The notes under the pieces: generated by a model
Told to the model about the DNA's origin: nothing
The model's database searches: none
Seen by the model: the letters and a program-made list of their open reading frames with translations, nothing else
Position numbers and translations under genes: made by a program
Shown: one piece after another, positions 1 through 13,600 of the stretch
Numbering within the stretch: position 1 is the stretch's first letter
How the letters are laid out: every line of letters begins with the position of its first letter
Assembly: GCA_949152475.1 (NCBI GenBank)
Contig: CASCJZ010000077.1
Span: 124,001 to 188,000 of the forward strand
Source of the DNA: Terebella lapidaria
Taxonomy: Eukaryota > Annelida > Polychaeta > Terebellida > Terebellidae
Length of the DNA: 64,000 nt
Direction: 5' to 3'

Positions 1-416
1 GTGACGCTCCACCGTACGATGGACATGTGACGCTCCACCGAATGATGGACATGCGAGGCTCCACCATAAGATGGACATGGGACGCTCCACCGAATGATGG
101 ACATGCGAGGCTCCACCGTAAGATGGACATGTGACGCTCCACCGTACGATGGACATGCGACGCTCCACCGTACGATGGACATGGGACGCTCCACCGTATA
201 ATGGACATGTGACGCTCCACCGTACGATGGACATGTGACGCTCCACCGTACGATGGACATGTGACGCTCCACCGAATGATGGACATGCGAGGCTCCACCA
301 TAAGATGGACATGGGACGCTCCACCGAATGATGGACATGCGAGGCTCCACCGTAAGATGGACATGTGACGCTCCACCGTACGATGGACATGCGACGCTCC
401 ACCGTACGATGGACAT
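1..416. repeat. Nine-monomer (234-bp) tandem duplication
   Basis: Bases 1-182 and 235-416 match base for base by eye, an offset of 234 bp or exactly nine monomers. The shared rare units include CACCGAATGATGG and CACCATAAGATGG next to a GAGGCTCC unit. The copy diverges after 182/416 (ATGGGACGC against ATGTGACGC). The duplication probably begins upstream of the window. Confidence 0.88.
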
Positions 417-553
417 GTGACGCTCCACCATACGATGGACATCTGACGCTCCACCGTACGATGGACATGCTATGCTCCACCGTACGATGGACATGTGACG
501 CTCCACCGTACGATGGACATGGGACGCTGCACCGTACGATGGACATGCGACGC

Positions 554-569
554 TCCATCGTACGATGGA
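554..569. repeat. Example of the perfect 16-bp palindrome in the monomer
   Basis: Bases 554-569 read TCCATCGTACGATGGA, identical to its own reverse complement. The same palindrome recurs through the array wherever monomer base 10 is T. The commoner form has C at base 10, leaving one C/A mismatch in an 8-bp arm. The central CGTACG and GTAC are themselves palindromic. A symmetric site in each 26-bp unit could bind a dimeric protein or extrude as a short hairpin, but no binding protein can be inferred from the DNA. Confidence 0.9.
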
Positions 570-814
570 CATGGGATGCTCCACCGTACGATGGACATGC
601 GACGCTCCACTGTACAATGGACATGTGACGCTCCACCGTATGATGGACATGCAAGGCTCCACTGTACAATGGACATGTGACGCTCCACTGTACGATGGAC
701 ATGGGACGCTCCACCGAATGATGGACATGCGAGGCTCCACCATAAGATGGACATGTGACGCTCCACCGTACGATGGATATGCGACGCTCCACTGTACGAT
801 GGACATGTGACGCT

Positions 815-860
815 CCACCGTATGATTGACATGCAAGGCTACACCGTAAAATGGACATGT
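815..860. repeat. ATTGACATGCAAGGCTACA marker unit, example of 13 copies
   Basis: TATGATTGACATGCAAGGC followed by TACA starts at 821, 3191, 6809, 15285, 19239, 20227, 24980, 26145, 40889, 46046, 49805, 57662 and 61239. Two adjacent units carry independent rare changes, so shared origin is likely. It heads the 0.4-kb cassette with two CATATGATGG units. Confidence 0.84.
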
Positions 861-1139
861 GACGCTCCACCATACGATGGACATGCGACGCTCCATCGTA
901 CGATGGACATGGGATGCTCTACCGTACGATGGACATCTGATGCTCCACCATACGATGGACATGTGACACTCCGCTGTACGATGGACATGTGACGCTCCAC
1001 CATATGATGGACATGTGACACTCTGCTGTACGATGGACATGTGACGCTCCACCATATGATGGACATGCGATGCTCCACGGTACAATGGACATGCGACGCT
1101 CAAATGTACGATGGACATATGACGCTCCACCGTACGATG

Positions 1140-1190
1140 GACATGAGACGCTCCATCGGATGATGGCCTAGTGACGCTCCATCATAAGAT
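1140..1190. repeat. GGCCTAG marker unit, example of 14 copies
   Basis: A unit reading CATCGGATGATGGCCTAGTG replaces CATCGTACGATGGACATG-like sequence. TGATGGCCTA starts at 1161, 3531, 7149, 10715, 15625, 18149 (variant), 25320, 26485, 33173, 35699, 37394, 50145, 53347 and 61579. The following unit is nearly always CATCATAAG. It marks the left part of many A-type segments. Confidence 0.85.
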
Positions 1191-1384
1191 GGACATGCGA
1201 CGCTCCACCGTACGATGGACATGCGATGCTCCACGTACGATGGACATGTGACGCCCCATCGTACGAAGGACATGCGACGCTCAACTGTATGATGGACATG
1301 CGATGCTTTACTGTACAATGGACACGTGATGCTCCACCTTACGATGGACATGTGATGCTCCATCGTACGATGGACTAGGGAAGC

Positions 1385-1412
1385 TCCACCGTAAGATATG
1401 TGACGCTTCACA
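1385..1412. repeat. 22-bp truncated monomer, example of 12 copies
   Basis: GTAAGATATGTGACGCTTC lacks GGAC between GAT and ATG. Copies start at 1391, 3761, 7379, 15855, 25550, 27002, 33403, 35930, 37911, 50375, 53577 and 61809. It is preceded by a GACTAGGGAAGCTCC unit and lies 530 bp before the 18-bp unit in intact segments. It is missing from some 38-48 kb and 57-58 kb segments that keep the 18-bp unit, showing internal deletion there. Confidence 0.85.
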
Positions 1413-1904
1413 GTACGATGGACATGGGACGCTCCATCATACGATGGACATGTGATGCTCCACTGTACGATGGACATGTGACGCTCCACCGTACGATGGA
1501 CATGTGACGCTCCAATGTACGATGGACATGCGACGCTCCATCGTATGATGGACATGTGATGCTCCACCGTACGATGGACTAGCGATGCTCCACCGTAAGA
1601 TGGACATGTGACGCTCCACAGTACGATGGACATGGGACGCTCCATCATACGAAGGACATGTGATGCTCCACCGTACGATCGACATGTGATGCTCCACCGT
1701 ACGATCGACATGTGATGCTCCACGGTACGATGGACATGTGACGCTCCACCGTACGATGGACATGGGACGCTCCAATGTACGATGGACATGCAACGCTCCA
1801 CTGTATGATGGACATGCGATGCTCCACTGTACGATGGACATCTGACGCTCCACCATACGATGGACTCCATCGTACGATGGACTAGCGACGCTCCATCGTC
1901 AGAT

Positions 1905-1930
1905 GGACATGCGACGCTCCACGTACATGT
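1905..1930. repeat. 18-bp truncated monomer, example of 15 copies
   Basis: CTCCACGTACATGTGATGC lacks eight bases of the usual unit (one C and GATGGAC around the palindrome). Its ACGTACATG starts at 1921, 4291, 7909, 16385, 27593, 33933, 36434, 38502, 41561, 43659, 46718, 50905, 54107, 58334 and 62339. A single origin followed by segment duplication is the simplest account, making it a good marker of A-type segments. It is absent from 7.9-16.4 and 16.4-27.6 kb. Confidence 0.88.
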
Positions 1931-4599
1931 GATGCTCCACCGTACGATGGACATCCGACGCTCCACTGTATGATGGACATGCAATGCACCACCGTATGAT
2001 GGACATGCGAGACTCCACCGTATGATGGACATGTGACAATCCACCGTACGATGGACATCTGACGCTCCTCCGTACGATGGACAAGCGATGCTCCACTGTA
2101 CGATGGACATGTGACGCTCCACCGTACGATGGACATGCGACGCTCCATCGTACGATGGACTAGCGACACTCCACCGTAAGATGGACATGCGATGCTCCAC
2201 CGTACGATGGACATGCGACGCTCCACCGTACAATGGACATGCGACGCTCCATCGCAGGATGGACATGCGATGCTCCACCGTAAGAAGGACATGCGATGCT
2301 CCACCGTACGATGGACATGCGACGCTCCATCGTACGATGGACATGTGACGCTCCACCGCACGATGGACATGCGACGCTCCACTGTATGATGGACATGCGA
2401 TGCTTTACTGTACAATTGACACGTTACGCTCAACCGTAAGATGGACATGCGATGCTCCACAGTACGATGGACATGGGACGCTCCATCATACGATGGACAT
2501 GTGACGCTCCACCGTACGATGGACATGCGACGCTCCACTGTATGATGGACATGCGATGCTTTACTGTACAATGGACACGTTACGCTCAACCGTAAGATGG
2601 ACATGCGATGCTCCACAGTACGATGGACATGGGACGCTCCATCATACGATGGACATGTGACGCTCCACCGTACGATGGACATCTGACGCTCCACCGTGCG
2701 ATGGACATGCTATGCTCCACCGCATGATGGACATGTGATGCTCCACCGTACGATGGACATGGGACGCTCCACCGTATAATGGACATGTGACGCTCCACCG
2801 TACGAGGGACATGTGATGCTCCACCGAATGATGGACATGCGAGGCTCCACCATAAGATGGACATGGGACGCTCCACCAAACGATGGACATGTGACGCTCC
2901 ACTGTACGATGGACATGTGACGCTCCACCGTATGATGGACATGCAAGGCTCCACTGTACAATGGACATGTGACGCTCCACCGTACGATGGACATGCGATG
3001 CTCCACCGTATGATGGACATGCAACGCTCCATCGTACCATGGACATGTGACGCTCCACCATACGATGGACATCTGACGCTCCATTGTACGATGGACATGC
3101 GATGATCCACTGTACGATGGACATGTGACGCCCCACCGTATGATTGACATGCAAGGCTCCACTGTACGATGGACATGTGACGCTCCACCGTATGATTGAC
3201 ATGCAAGGCTACACCGTAAAATGGACATGTGACGCTCCACCATACGATGGACATGCGACGCTCCATCGTACGATGGACATGGGATGCTCTACCGTACGAT
3301 GGACATCTGATGCTCCACCATACGATGGACATGTGACACTCCGCTGTACGATGGACATGTGACGCTCCACCATATGATGGACATGTGACACTCTGCTGTA
3401 CGATGGACATGTGACGCTCCACCATATGATGGACATGCGATGCTCCACGGTACAATGGACATGCGACGCTCAAATGTACGATGGACATATGACGCTCCAC
3501 CGTACGATGGACATGAGACGCTCCATCGGATGATGGCCTAGTGACGCTCCATCATAAGATGGACATGCGACGCTCCACCGTACGATGGACATGCGATGCT
3601 CCACGTACGATGGACATGTGACACCCCATCGTACGAAGGACATGCGACGCTCAACTGTATGATGGACATGCGATGCTTTACTGTACAATGGACACGTGAT
3701 GCTCCACCTTACGATGGACATGTGATGCTCCATCGTACGATGGACTAGGGAAGCTCCACCGTAAGATATGTGACGCTTCACAGTACGATGGACATGGGAC
3801 GCTCCATCATACGATGGACATGTGATGCTCCACTGTACGATGGACATGTGACGCTCCACCGTACGATGGACATGTGACGCTCCAATGTACGATGGACATG
3901 CGACGCTCCATCGTATGATGGACATGTGATGCTCCACCGTACGATGGACTAGCGATGCTCCACCGTAAGATGGACATGTGACGCTCCACAGTACGATGGA
4001 CATGGGACGCTCCATCATACGAAGGACATGTGATGCTCCACCGTACGATCGACATGTGATGCTCCACCGTACGATCGACATGTGATGCTCCACGGTACGA
4101 TGGACATGTGACGCTCCACCGTACGATGGACATGGGACGCTCCAATGTACGATGGACATGCAACGCTCCACTGTATGATGGACATGCGATGCTCCACTGT
4201 ACGATGGACATCTGACGCTCCACCATACGATGGACTCCATCGTACGATGGACTAGCGACGCTCCATCGTAAGATGGACATGCGACGCTCCACGTACATGT
4301 GATGCTCCACCGTACGATGGACATCCGACGCTCCACTGTATGATGGACATGCAATGCACCACCGTATGATGGACATGCGAGACTCCACCGTACGATGGAC
4401 ATGTGACAATCCACCGTACGATGGACATCTGACGCTCCTCCGTACGATGGACAAGCGATGCTCCACTGTACGATGGACATGTGACGCTCCACCGTACGAT
4501 GGACATGCGACGCTCCATCGTACGATGGACTAGCGACACTCCACCGTAAGATGGACATGCGATGCTCCACCGTACGATGGACATGCGACGCTCCACCGT

Positions 4600-6556
4600 A
4601 CAATGGACATGCGACGCTCCATCGCAGGATGGACATGCGACGCTCCACCGTAAGAAGGACATGCGATGCTCCACCGTACGATGGACATGCGACGCTCCAT
4701 CGTACGATGGACATGTGACTCTCCACCGCACGATGGACATGCGACGCTCCACTGTATGATGGACATGCGATGCTTTACTGTACAATGGACACGTTACGCT
4801 CAACCGTAAGATGGACATGCGATGCTCCACAGTACGATGGACATGGGACGCTCCATCATACGATGGACATGTGACGCTCCACCGTACGATGGACATGCGA
4901 CGCTCCACTGTATGATGGACATGCGATGCTTTACTGTACAATGGACACGTTACGCTCAACCGTAAGATGGACATGCGATGCTCCACAGTACGATGGACAT
5001 GGGACGCTCCATCATACGATGGACATGTGACGCTCCACCGTACGATGGACATCTGACGCTCCACCGTGCGATGGACATGCTATGCTCCACCGCACGATGG
5101 ACATGTGATGCTCCACCGTACGATGGACATGGGACGCTCCACCGTATAATGGACATGTGACGCTCCACCGTACGAGGGACATGTGATGCTCCACCGAATG
5201 ATGGACATGCGAGGCTCCACCATAAGATGGACATGGGACGCTCCACCGAATGATGGACATGCGAGGCTCCACCGTAAGATGGACATGTGACGCTCCACCG
5301 TACGATGGACATGCGACGCTCCACCGTACGATGGACATGTGACGCTCCACCATACGATGGACATCTGACGCTCCACCGTACGATGGACATGCTATGCTCC
5401 ACCGTACGATGGACATGTGACGCTCCACCGTACGATGGACATGGGACGCTGCACCGTACGATGGACATGCGACGCTCCATCGTACGATGGACTAGCGACA
5501 CTCCACCGTAAGATGGACATGCGATGCTCCACCGTACGATGGACATCTGACGCTCCTCCGTACGATGGACAAGCGACGCTCCACTGTACGATGGACATGT
5601 GACGCTCCACCGTACGATGGACATGCGACGCTCCATCGTACGATGGACATGCGACGCTCCACCGTACAATGGACATGCGACGCTCCATCGCAGGATGGAC
5701 ATGCGACGCTCCACCGTAAGAAGGACATGCGATGCTCCACCGTACGATGGACATGCGACGCTCCATCGTACGATGGACATGTGACGCTCCACCGTACGAT
5801 GGACATGCGACGCTCCACTGTATGATGGACATGCGATGCTTTACTGTACAATGGACACGTTACGCTCAACCGTAAGATGGACATGCGATGCTCCACAGTA
5901 CGATGGACATGGGACGCTCCATCATACGATGGACATGTGACGCTCCACCGTACGATGGACATGCGACGCTCCACTGTATGATGGACATGCGATGCTTTAC
6001 TGTACAATGGACACTTTACGCTCAACCGTTAGATGGACATGCGATGCTCCACAGTACGATGGACATGGGATGCTCCATCATACGATGGACATGTGACGCT
6101 CCACCGTACGATGGACATCTGACGCTCCACCGTGCGATGGACATGCTATGCTCCACCGCACGATGGACATGTGATGCTCCACCGTACGATGGACATGGGA
6201 CGCTCCACCGTATAATGGACATGTGACGCTCCACCGTACGATGGACATGTGACGCTCCACCGAATGATGGACATGCGAGGCTCCACCATAAGATGGACAT
6301 GGGACGCTCCACCGAATGATGGACATGCGAGGCTCCACCGTAAGATGGACATGTGACGCTCCACCGTACGATGGACATGCGACGCTCCACCGTACGATGG
6401 ACATGTGACGCTCCACCATACGATGGACATCTGACGCTCCACCGTACGATGGACATGCTATGCTCCACCGTACGATGGACATGTGACGCTCCACCGTACG
6501 ATGGACATGGGACGCTGCACCGTACGATGGACATGCGACGCTCCATCGTACGATGG
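4600..6556. repeat. 1,066-bp (41-monomer) tandem duplication
   Basis: About 4600-5490 recurs at about 5666-6556 with an offset of exactly 41 x 26 bp. Shared units include the TTTACTGTACAATGG module, the CACCGTGCGATGG and CTATGCTCC units, and the GAATGATGG/ATAAGATGG pair. The copies part at 5491/6557, where one continues with a CTAGCGACAC unit and the other with GGGATGCTCC. No net indel is needed, so this event acted in whole monomers. Confidence 0.8.
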
Positions 6557-8200
6557 ACATGGGATGCTCCACCGTACGATGGACATGCGACGCTCCACTG
6601 TACAATGGACATGTGACGCTCCACCGTATGATGGACATGCAAGGCTCCACTGTACAATGGACATGTGACGCTCCACTGTACGATGGACATGGGACGCTCC
6701 ACCGAATGATGGACATGCGAGGCTCCACCATAAGATGGACATGTGACGCTCCACCGTACGATGGATATGCGACGCTCCACTGTATGATGGACATGTGACG
6801 CTCCACCGTATGATTGACATGCAAGGCTACACCGTAAAATGGACATGTGACGCTCCACCATACGATGGACATGCGACGCTCCATCGTACGATGGACATGG
6901 GATGCTCTACCGTACGATGGACATCTGATGCTCCACCATACGATGGACATGTGACACTCCGCTGTACGATGGACATGTGACGCTCCACCATATGATGGAC
7001 ATGTGACACTCTGCTGTACGATGGACATGTGACGCTCCACCATATGATGGACATGCGATGCTCCACGGTACAATGGACATGCGACGCTCAAATGTACGAT
7101 GGACATATGACGCTCCACCATACGATGGACATGAGACGCTCCATCGGATGATGGCCTAGTGACGCTCCATCATAAGATGGACATGCGACGCTCCACCGTA
7201 CGATGGACATGCGATGCTCCACGTACGATGGACATGTGACGCCCCATCGTACGAAGGACATGCGACGCTCAACTGTATGATGGACATGCGATGCTTTCCT
7301 GTACAATGGACACGTGATGCTCCACCTTACGATGGACATGTGATGCTCCATCGTACGATGGACTAGGGAAGCTCCACCGTAAGATATGTGACGCTTCACA
7401 GTACGATGGACATGGGACGCTCCATCATACGATGGACATGTGATGCTCCACTGTACGATGGACATGTGACGCTCCACCGTACGATGGACATGTGACGCTC
7501 CAATGTACGATGGACATGCGACGCTCCATCGTATGATGGACATGTGATGCTCCACCGTACGATGGACTAGCGATCCTCCACCGTAAGATGGACATGTGAC
7601 GCTCCACAGTACGATGGACATGGGACGCTCCATCATACGAAGGACATGTGATGCTCCACCGTACGATCGACATGTGATGCTCCACCGTACGATCGACATG
7701 TGATGCTCCACGGTACGATGGACATGTGACGCTCCACCGTACGATGGACATGGGACGCTCCAATGTACGATGGACATGCAACGCTCCACTGTATGATGGA
7801 CATGCGATGCTCCACTGTACGATGGACATCTGACGCTCCACCATACGATGGACTCCATCGTACGATGGACTAGCGACGCTCCATCGTAAGATGGACATGC
7901 GACGCTCCACGTACATGTGATGCTCCACCGTACGATGGACATCCGACGCTCCACTGTATGATGGACATGCAATGCACCACCGTATGATGGACATGCGAGA
8001 CTCCACCGTACGATGGACATGTGACAATCCACCGTACGATGGACATCTGACGCTCCTCCGTACGATGGACAAGCGATGCTCCACTGTACGATGGACATGT
8101 GACGCTCCACCGTACGATGGACATGCGACGCTCCATCGTACGATGGACTAGCGACACTCCACCGTAAGATGGACATGCGATGCTCCACCGTACGATGGAC
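6231..8200. repeat. Copy of 243-2212 at 5,988-bp offset
   Basis: From about 6231 the sequence follows 243 onward at a 5,988-bp offset. The marks are the ATTGACATGCAAGGCTACA unit (821 and 6809), GGCCTAG (1161 and 7149), the 22-bp unit (1391 and 7379) and the 18-bp unit (1921 and 7909). Before 243 the first copy holds one extra consensus monomer. Near 8200 this copy carries an extra 156-bp module (CATCTGACGCTCC at 8045 and again at 8201) that the 2-kb copy lacks. Confidence 0.82.
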
Positions 8201-8399
8201 ATCTGACGCTCCTCTGTACGATGGACAAGCGACGCTCCACTGTACGATGGACATGTGACGTTCCACCGTACGATGGACATGCGACGCTCCATCGTACGAT
8301 GGACATGCGACGCTCCACCGTACAATGGACATGCGACGCTCCATCGCAGGATGGACATGCGACGCTCCACCGTAAGAAGGACATGCGATGCTCCACCGT

Positions 8400-10317
8400 A
8401 CGATGGACATGCGACGCTCCATCGTACGATGGACATGTGACGCTCCACCGCACGATGGACATGCGACGCTCCACTGTATGATGGACATGCGATGCTTTAC
8501 TGTACAATGGACACGTTACGCTCAACCGTAAGATGGACATGCGATGCTCCACAGTACGATGGACATGGGACGCTCCATCATACGATGGACATGTGACGCT
8601 CCACCGTACGATGGACATGCGACGCTCCACTGTATGATGGACATGCGATGCTTTACTGTACAATGGACACGTTACACTCAACCGTAAGATGGACATGCGA
8701 TGCTCCACAGTACGATGGACATGGGACGCTCCATCATACGATGGACATGTGACGCTCCACCGTACGATGGACATCTGACGCTCCACCGTGCGATGGACAT
8801 GCTATGCTCCACCGCACGATGGACATGTGATGCTCCACCGTACGATGGACATGGGACGCTCCACCGTATAATGGACATGTGACGCTCCACCGTACGAGGG
8901 ACATGTGATGCTCCACCGAATGATGGACATGCGAGGCTCCACCATAAGATGGACATGGGACGCTCCACCGAATGATGGACATGCGAGGCTCCACCGTAAG
9001 ATGGACATGTGACGCTCCACCGTACGATGGACATGCGACGCTCCACCGTACGATGGACATGTGACGCTCCACCATACGATGGACATCTGACGCTCCACCG
9101 TACGATGGACATGCTATGCTCCACCGTAGGATGGACATGTGACGCTCCACCGTACGATGGACATGGGACGCTGCACCGTACGATGGACATGCGACGCTCC
9201 ATCGTACGATGGACTAGCGACACTCCACCGTAAGATGGACATGCGATGCTCCACCGTACGATGGACATCTGACGCTCCTCCGTACGATGGACAAGCGACG
9301 CTCCACTGTACGATGGACATGTGACGCTCCACCGTACGATGGACATGCGACACTCCATCGTACGATGGACATGCGACGCTCCACCGTACAATGGACATGC
9401 GGCGCTCCATCGCAGGATGGACATGCGACGCTCCACCGTAAGAAGGACATGCGATGCTCCACCGTACGATGGACATGCGACGCTCCATCGTACGATGGAC
9501 ATGCGACGCTCCACCGTACGATGGACATGCGACGCTCCACTGTATGATGGACATGCGATGCTTTACTGTACAATGGACACGTTACGCTCAACCGTAAGAT
9601 GGACATGCGATGCTCCACAGTACGATGGACATGGGACGCTCCATCATACGATGGACATGTGACGCTCCACCGTACGATGGACATGCGACGCTCCACTGTA
9701 TGATGGACATGCGATGCTTTACTGTACAATGGACACGTTACGCTCAACCGTAAGATGGACATGCGATGCTCCACAGTACGATGGACATGGGACGCTCCAT
9801 CATACGATGGACATGTGACGCTCCACCGTACGATGGACATCTGACGCTCCACCGTGCGATGGACATGCTATGCTCCACCGCACGATGGACATGTGATGCT
9901 CCACCGTACGATGGACATGGGACGCTCCACCGTACAATGGACATGTGACGCTCCACCGTACGATGGACATGTGACGCTCCACCGAATGATGGACATGCGA
10001 GGCTCCACCATAAGATGGACATGGGACGCTCCACCGAATGATGGACATGCGAGGCTCCACCGTAAGATGGACATGTGACGCTCCACCGTACGATGGACAT
10101 GCGACGCTCCACCGTACGATGGACATGTGACGCTCCACCATACGATGGACATCTGACGCTCCACCGTACGATGGACATGCTATGCTCCACCGTACGATGG
10201 ACATGTGACGCTCCACCGTACGATGGACATGGGACGCTGCACCGTACGATGGACATGCGACGCTCCATCGTACGATGGACATGGGATGCTCCACCGTACG
10301 ATGGACATGCGACGCTC
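8400..10317. repeat. Copy of 4.68-6.60 kb at 3,722-bp offset
   Basis: About 4678-6595 recurs here, including its internal 1,066-bp duplication, so the 1,066-bp event came first and was then copied as part of a larger segment. Similarity stops near 6595/10317, where CACTGTACAATGG is replaced by CACCGTAAAATGG. The offset is 143 monomers plus 4 bp. Confidence 0.8.
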
Positions 10318-10699
10318 CACCGTAAAATGGACATGTGACGCTCCACCATACGATGGACATGCGACCCTCCATCGTACGATGGACATGGGATGCTCCACCG
10401 TACGATGGACATCTGATGCTCCACCATACGATGGACATGTGACACTCCGCTGTACAATGGACATGTGACGCTCTACCATATGATGGACATGTGACACTCC
10501 GCTGTACAATGGACATGTGACGCTCCACCATATGATGGACATGCGATGCTCCACCATACAATGGACATGCGACGCTCCATCGTACGATGGACATGTGACG
10601 CTCCACCGTACGATGGACATCTGATGCTCCTCCGTACGATGGACATGCGACGCTCAAATGTACGATGGACATATGACGCTCCACCGTACGATGGACATG

Positions 10700-13600
10700 A
10701 GACGCTACATCGGATGATGGCCTAGTGACGCTCCAGCGTAAGATGGACATGCGACGCTCCTCCGTATGATGGACATGTGATGCTCCGCTGTACAATGGAC
10801 ATGCGACGCTCCATCGTACGATGGACTAGCGATGCTCCAACGTAAGATGGACATGTGATGCTCCACCGTACGATGGACTAGCGATGCTCCACCGTAAGAT
10901 GGACATGTGACGCTCCACAGTACGATGGACATGGGACGCTGCATCATACGATGGACATGTGACGCTCCATCGTACGATCGACATGCGATGCTCCACCGTA
11001 CGATCGACATGTGATGCTCCAGTGTACGATGGACATGCGATGCTCCACCGTACGATCGACATGTGATGCTCCACTGTACGATGGACATGTGACGCTCCAC
11101 CGTACGATGCACATGGGACGCTCCAATGTACGATGGACATGGGATGCTCCACTGTACGATGGACATGTGACGCTCCACCGTAGGATGGACATGTGAGGCT
11201 CCACTGTACGATGGACATGTGACGCTCCACCGTACGATGGACATGGGATGCTCCATCGTACGATGGACATGGGACGCTCCACCGTACGATCGACATGCGA
11301 TGCTCCACCGTAAGATGGACATGTGACGCTCCACCGTACGATGGACATGCGACGCTCCTTCGTACGATGGACATGGGACGCTCCACCGTACGATCGACAT
11401 GCGATGCTCCACCGTACGATGGACATGTGATGCTCCACCGTACGATGGACATGGGACACTCCAATGTACGATGGACATGTGACGCTCCACTGTACGATGG
11501 ACATGCGATGCTCCACTGTACGATGAACATGGGATGCTCCACCGTATAATGGACATGTGACGCTCCACCGTACGATGGACATGGGATGCTCCATCGTACG
11601 ATGGACATGTGACGCTCCACCGTACGATGGACATGCGACGCTCCTTCGTACGATGGACATGGGACGCTCCACCGTACGATCGACATGCGATGCTCCACCG
11701 TAAGATGGACATGTGACGCTCCACCGTACGATGGACATGTGACGCTCCTTCGTACGATGGACATGGGACGCTCCACCGTACGATCGACATGCGACGCTCC
11801 TCCATACGATGGACATGGGACGCTCCACCGTACGATCGACATGCGATGCTCCACCGTACGATGGACATGTGATGCTCCACCGTACGATGGACATGGGACG
11901 CTCCACCGTACGATCGACATGCGATGCTCCACCGTAAGATGGACATGTGACGCTCCACCGTACGATGGACATGCGACGCTCCTTCGTACGATGGACATGG
12001 GACGCTCCACCGTACGATCGACATGCGATGCTCCACCGTACGATGGACATGTGATGCTCCACCGTACGATGGACATGGGACACTCCAATGTACGATGGAC
12101 ATGTGACGCTCCACTGTACGATGGACATGCGATGCTCCACTGTACGATGAACATGTGACGCTCCACCGTATGATGAACATGTGACGCTCCACCGTATGAT
12201 GGACATGCGAGGCTCCACCGTACGATGAACATGGGTGCTCCATCGTACGATGGACATGCGACGCTCCACCGTACGATGGACTAGCGAAGCTCCACCGTAA
12301 GATGGACATGCGACGCTCCATCGTACGATGGACACGTGACGCTCCACCGTACGATGGACAGGCGACGCTCCATCGTACGATGGACACGTGACGCTCCACC
12401 GTACGATGGACATGCGACGCTCCATCGTACGATGGACTAGCGAAGCTCCACCGTAAGATGGACATTTGACGCTCCACAATACGATGGACATGCGACGCTC
12501 CACCGTACGATGGACATGCGATGCTCCACCGTACGATGGACATGCGACGCTCCACCATACGATGGACATGTGACGCTCCACCGTACGATGGACATCTGAC
12601 GCTCTACCGTACGATGGACATGCTATGCTCCACCGTATGATGGACATGTGACGCTCCACCGTACGATGGACATGGGATGCTCCATCGAACGATGGACATG
12701 TGACGCTCCACCCATCGATGGACATGCTATTCTCCACCGTACGATGGACATGTGACACTCCACCGTACGATGGACATGGGACGCTCCACCGTAGGATGGA
12801 CATGTGACGCTCCACCGTACGATGGACATGTGACGCTCCACCGTAAGATGGACATGAGACGCTCCACTGTACGATGGACATGTGACGCTCCACCGTTCGA
12901 TTGACATGCGACGCTCCACCGTACGATGGACATGCGACGATCCTCCGTACGATGGACATGCGACGCTCCACAGTACGATGGACATGTGACGCTCCACCGT
13001 ACGATGGACATGGGACGCTCCAATGTACGATGGACATGTGACGCTCCACTGTACGATGGACATGCGATGCTCCACTGTACGATGAACATGTGACGCTCCA
13101 CCGTATGATGAACATGTGACGCTCCACCGTACGATGGACATGCGAGGCTCCACCGTACGATGAACATGGGTGCTCCATCGTACGATGGACATGGGACGCT
13201 CCACCGTACGATGGACTAGCGGAGCTCCACCGTAAGATGGACATGCGACGCTCCAACATATGATGGACACGGGACGCTCCACCGTATGATGGACCTCTGA
13301 CGCCCACCGTACGACGGACATGCTATGCTCCACCGTACGATGGACATGTGACGCTCCACCGTACGATGGACATGGGACGCTCCAATGTACGATTTACATG
13401 CGACGCTCCACTGTACGATGGACATGCGATGCTCCACTGTACGATGGACATGGGATGCTCCACCGTATATCGGACATGTGATGCTCCACCGTACGATGGA
13501 CATGGGACGCTCCATGGTACGATGGACATGTGACGCTCCACCCATCGATGGACATGCTATGCTCCACCGTACGATGGACATGTGACGCTCCAACGTACGA

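Larger units (their letters stand above)
785..5245. repeat. Two copies of a 2.1-kb segment at 2,370-bp offset
   Basis: About 785-2875 is repeated at about 3155-5245. The rare landmarks keep the same spacing in both: GGCCTAG unit at 1161 and 3531, 22-bp unit at 1391 and 3761, 18-bp unit at 1921 and 4291. Divergence is a few scattered single-base changes, such as C at 1900 against A at the matching place in the second copy. The offset is 91 monomers plus 4 bp, as expected when shortened monomers lie inside. The right edge is a CACCAAACG against CACCGAATG switch near 2877/5247. The interval 2876-3154 belongs only to the first spacing. Confidence 0.85.

Noticed and set aside
365..628. Short plus-strand frames encoding a repeated WTCDAPPYDGH peptide
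   Set aside because: They are the same repeat read on the other strand, interrupted by TGA at CpG-decay positions, and recur at every duplicated segment.
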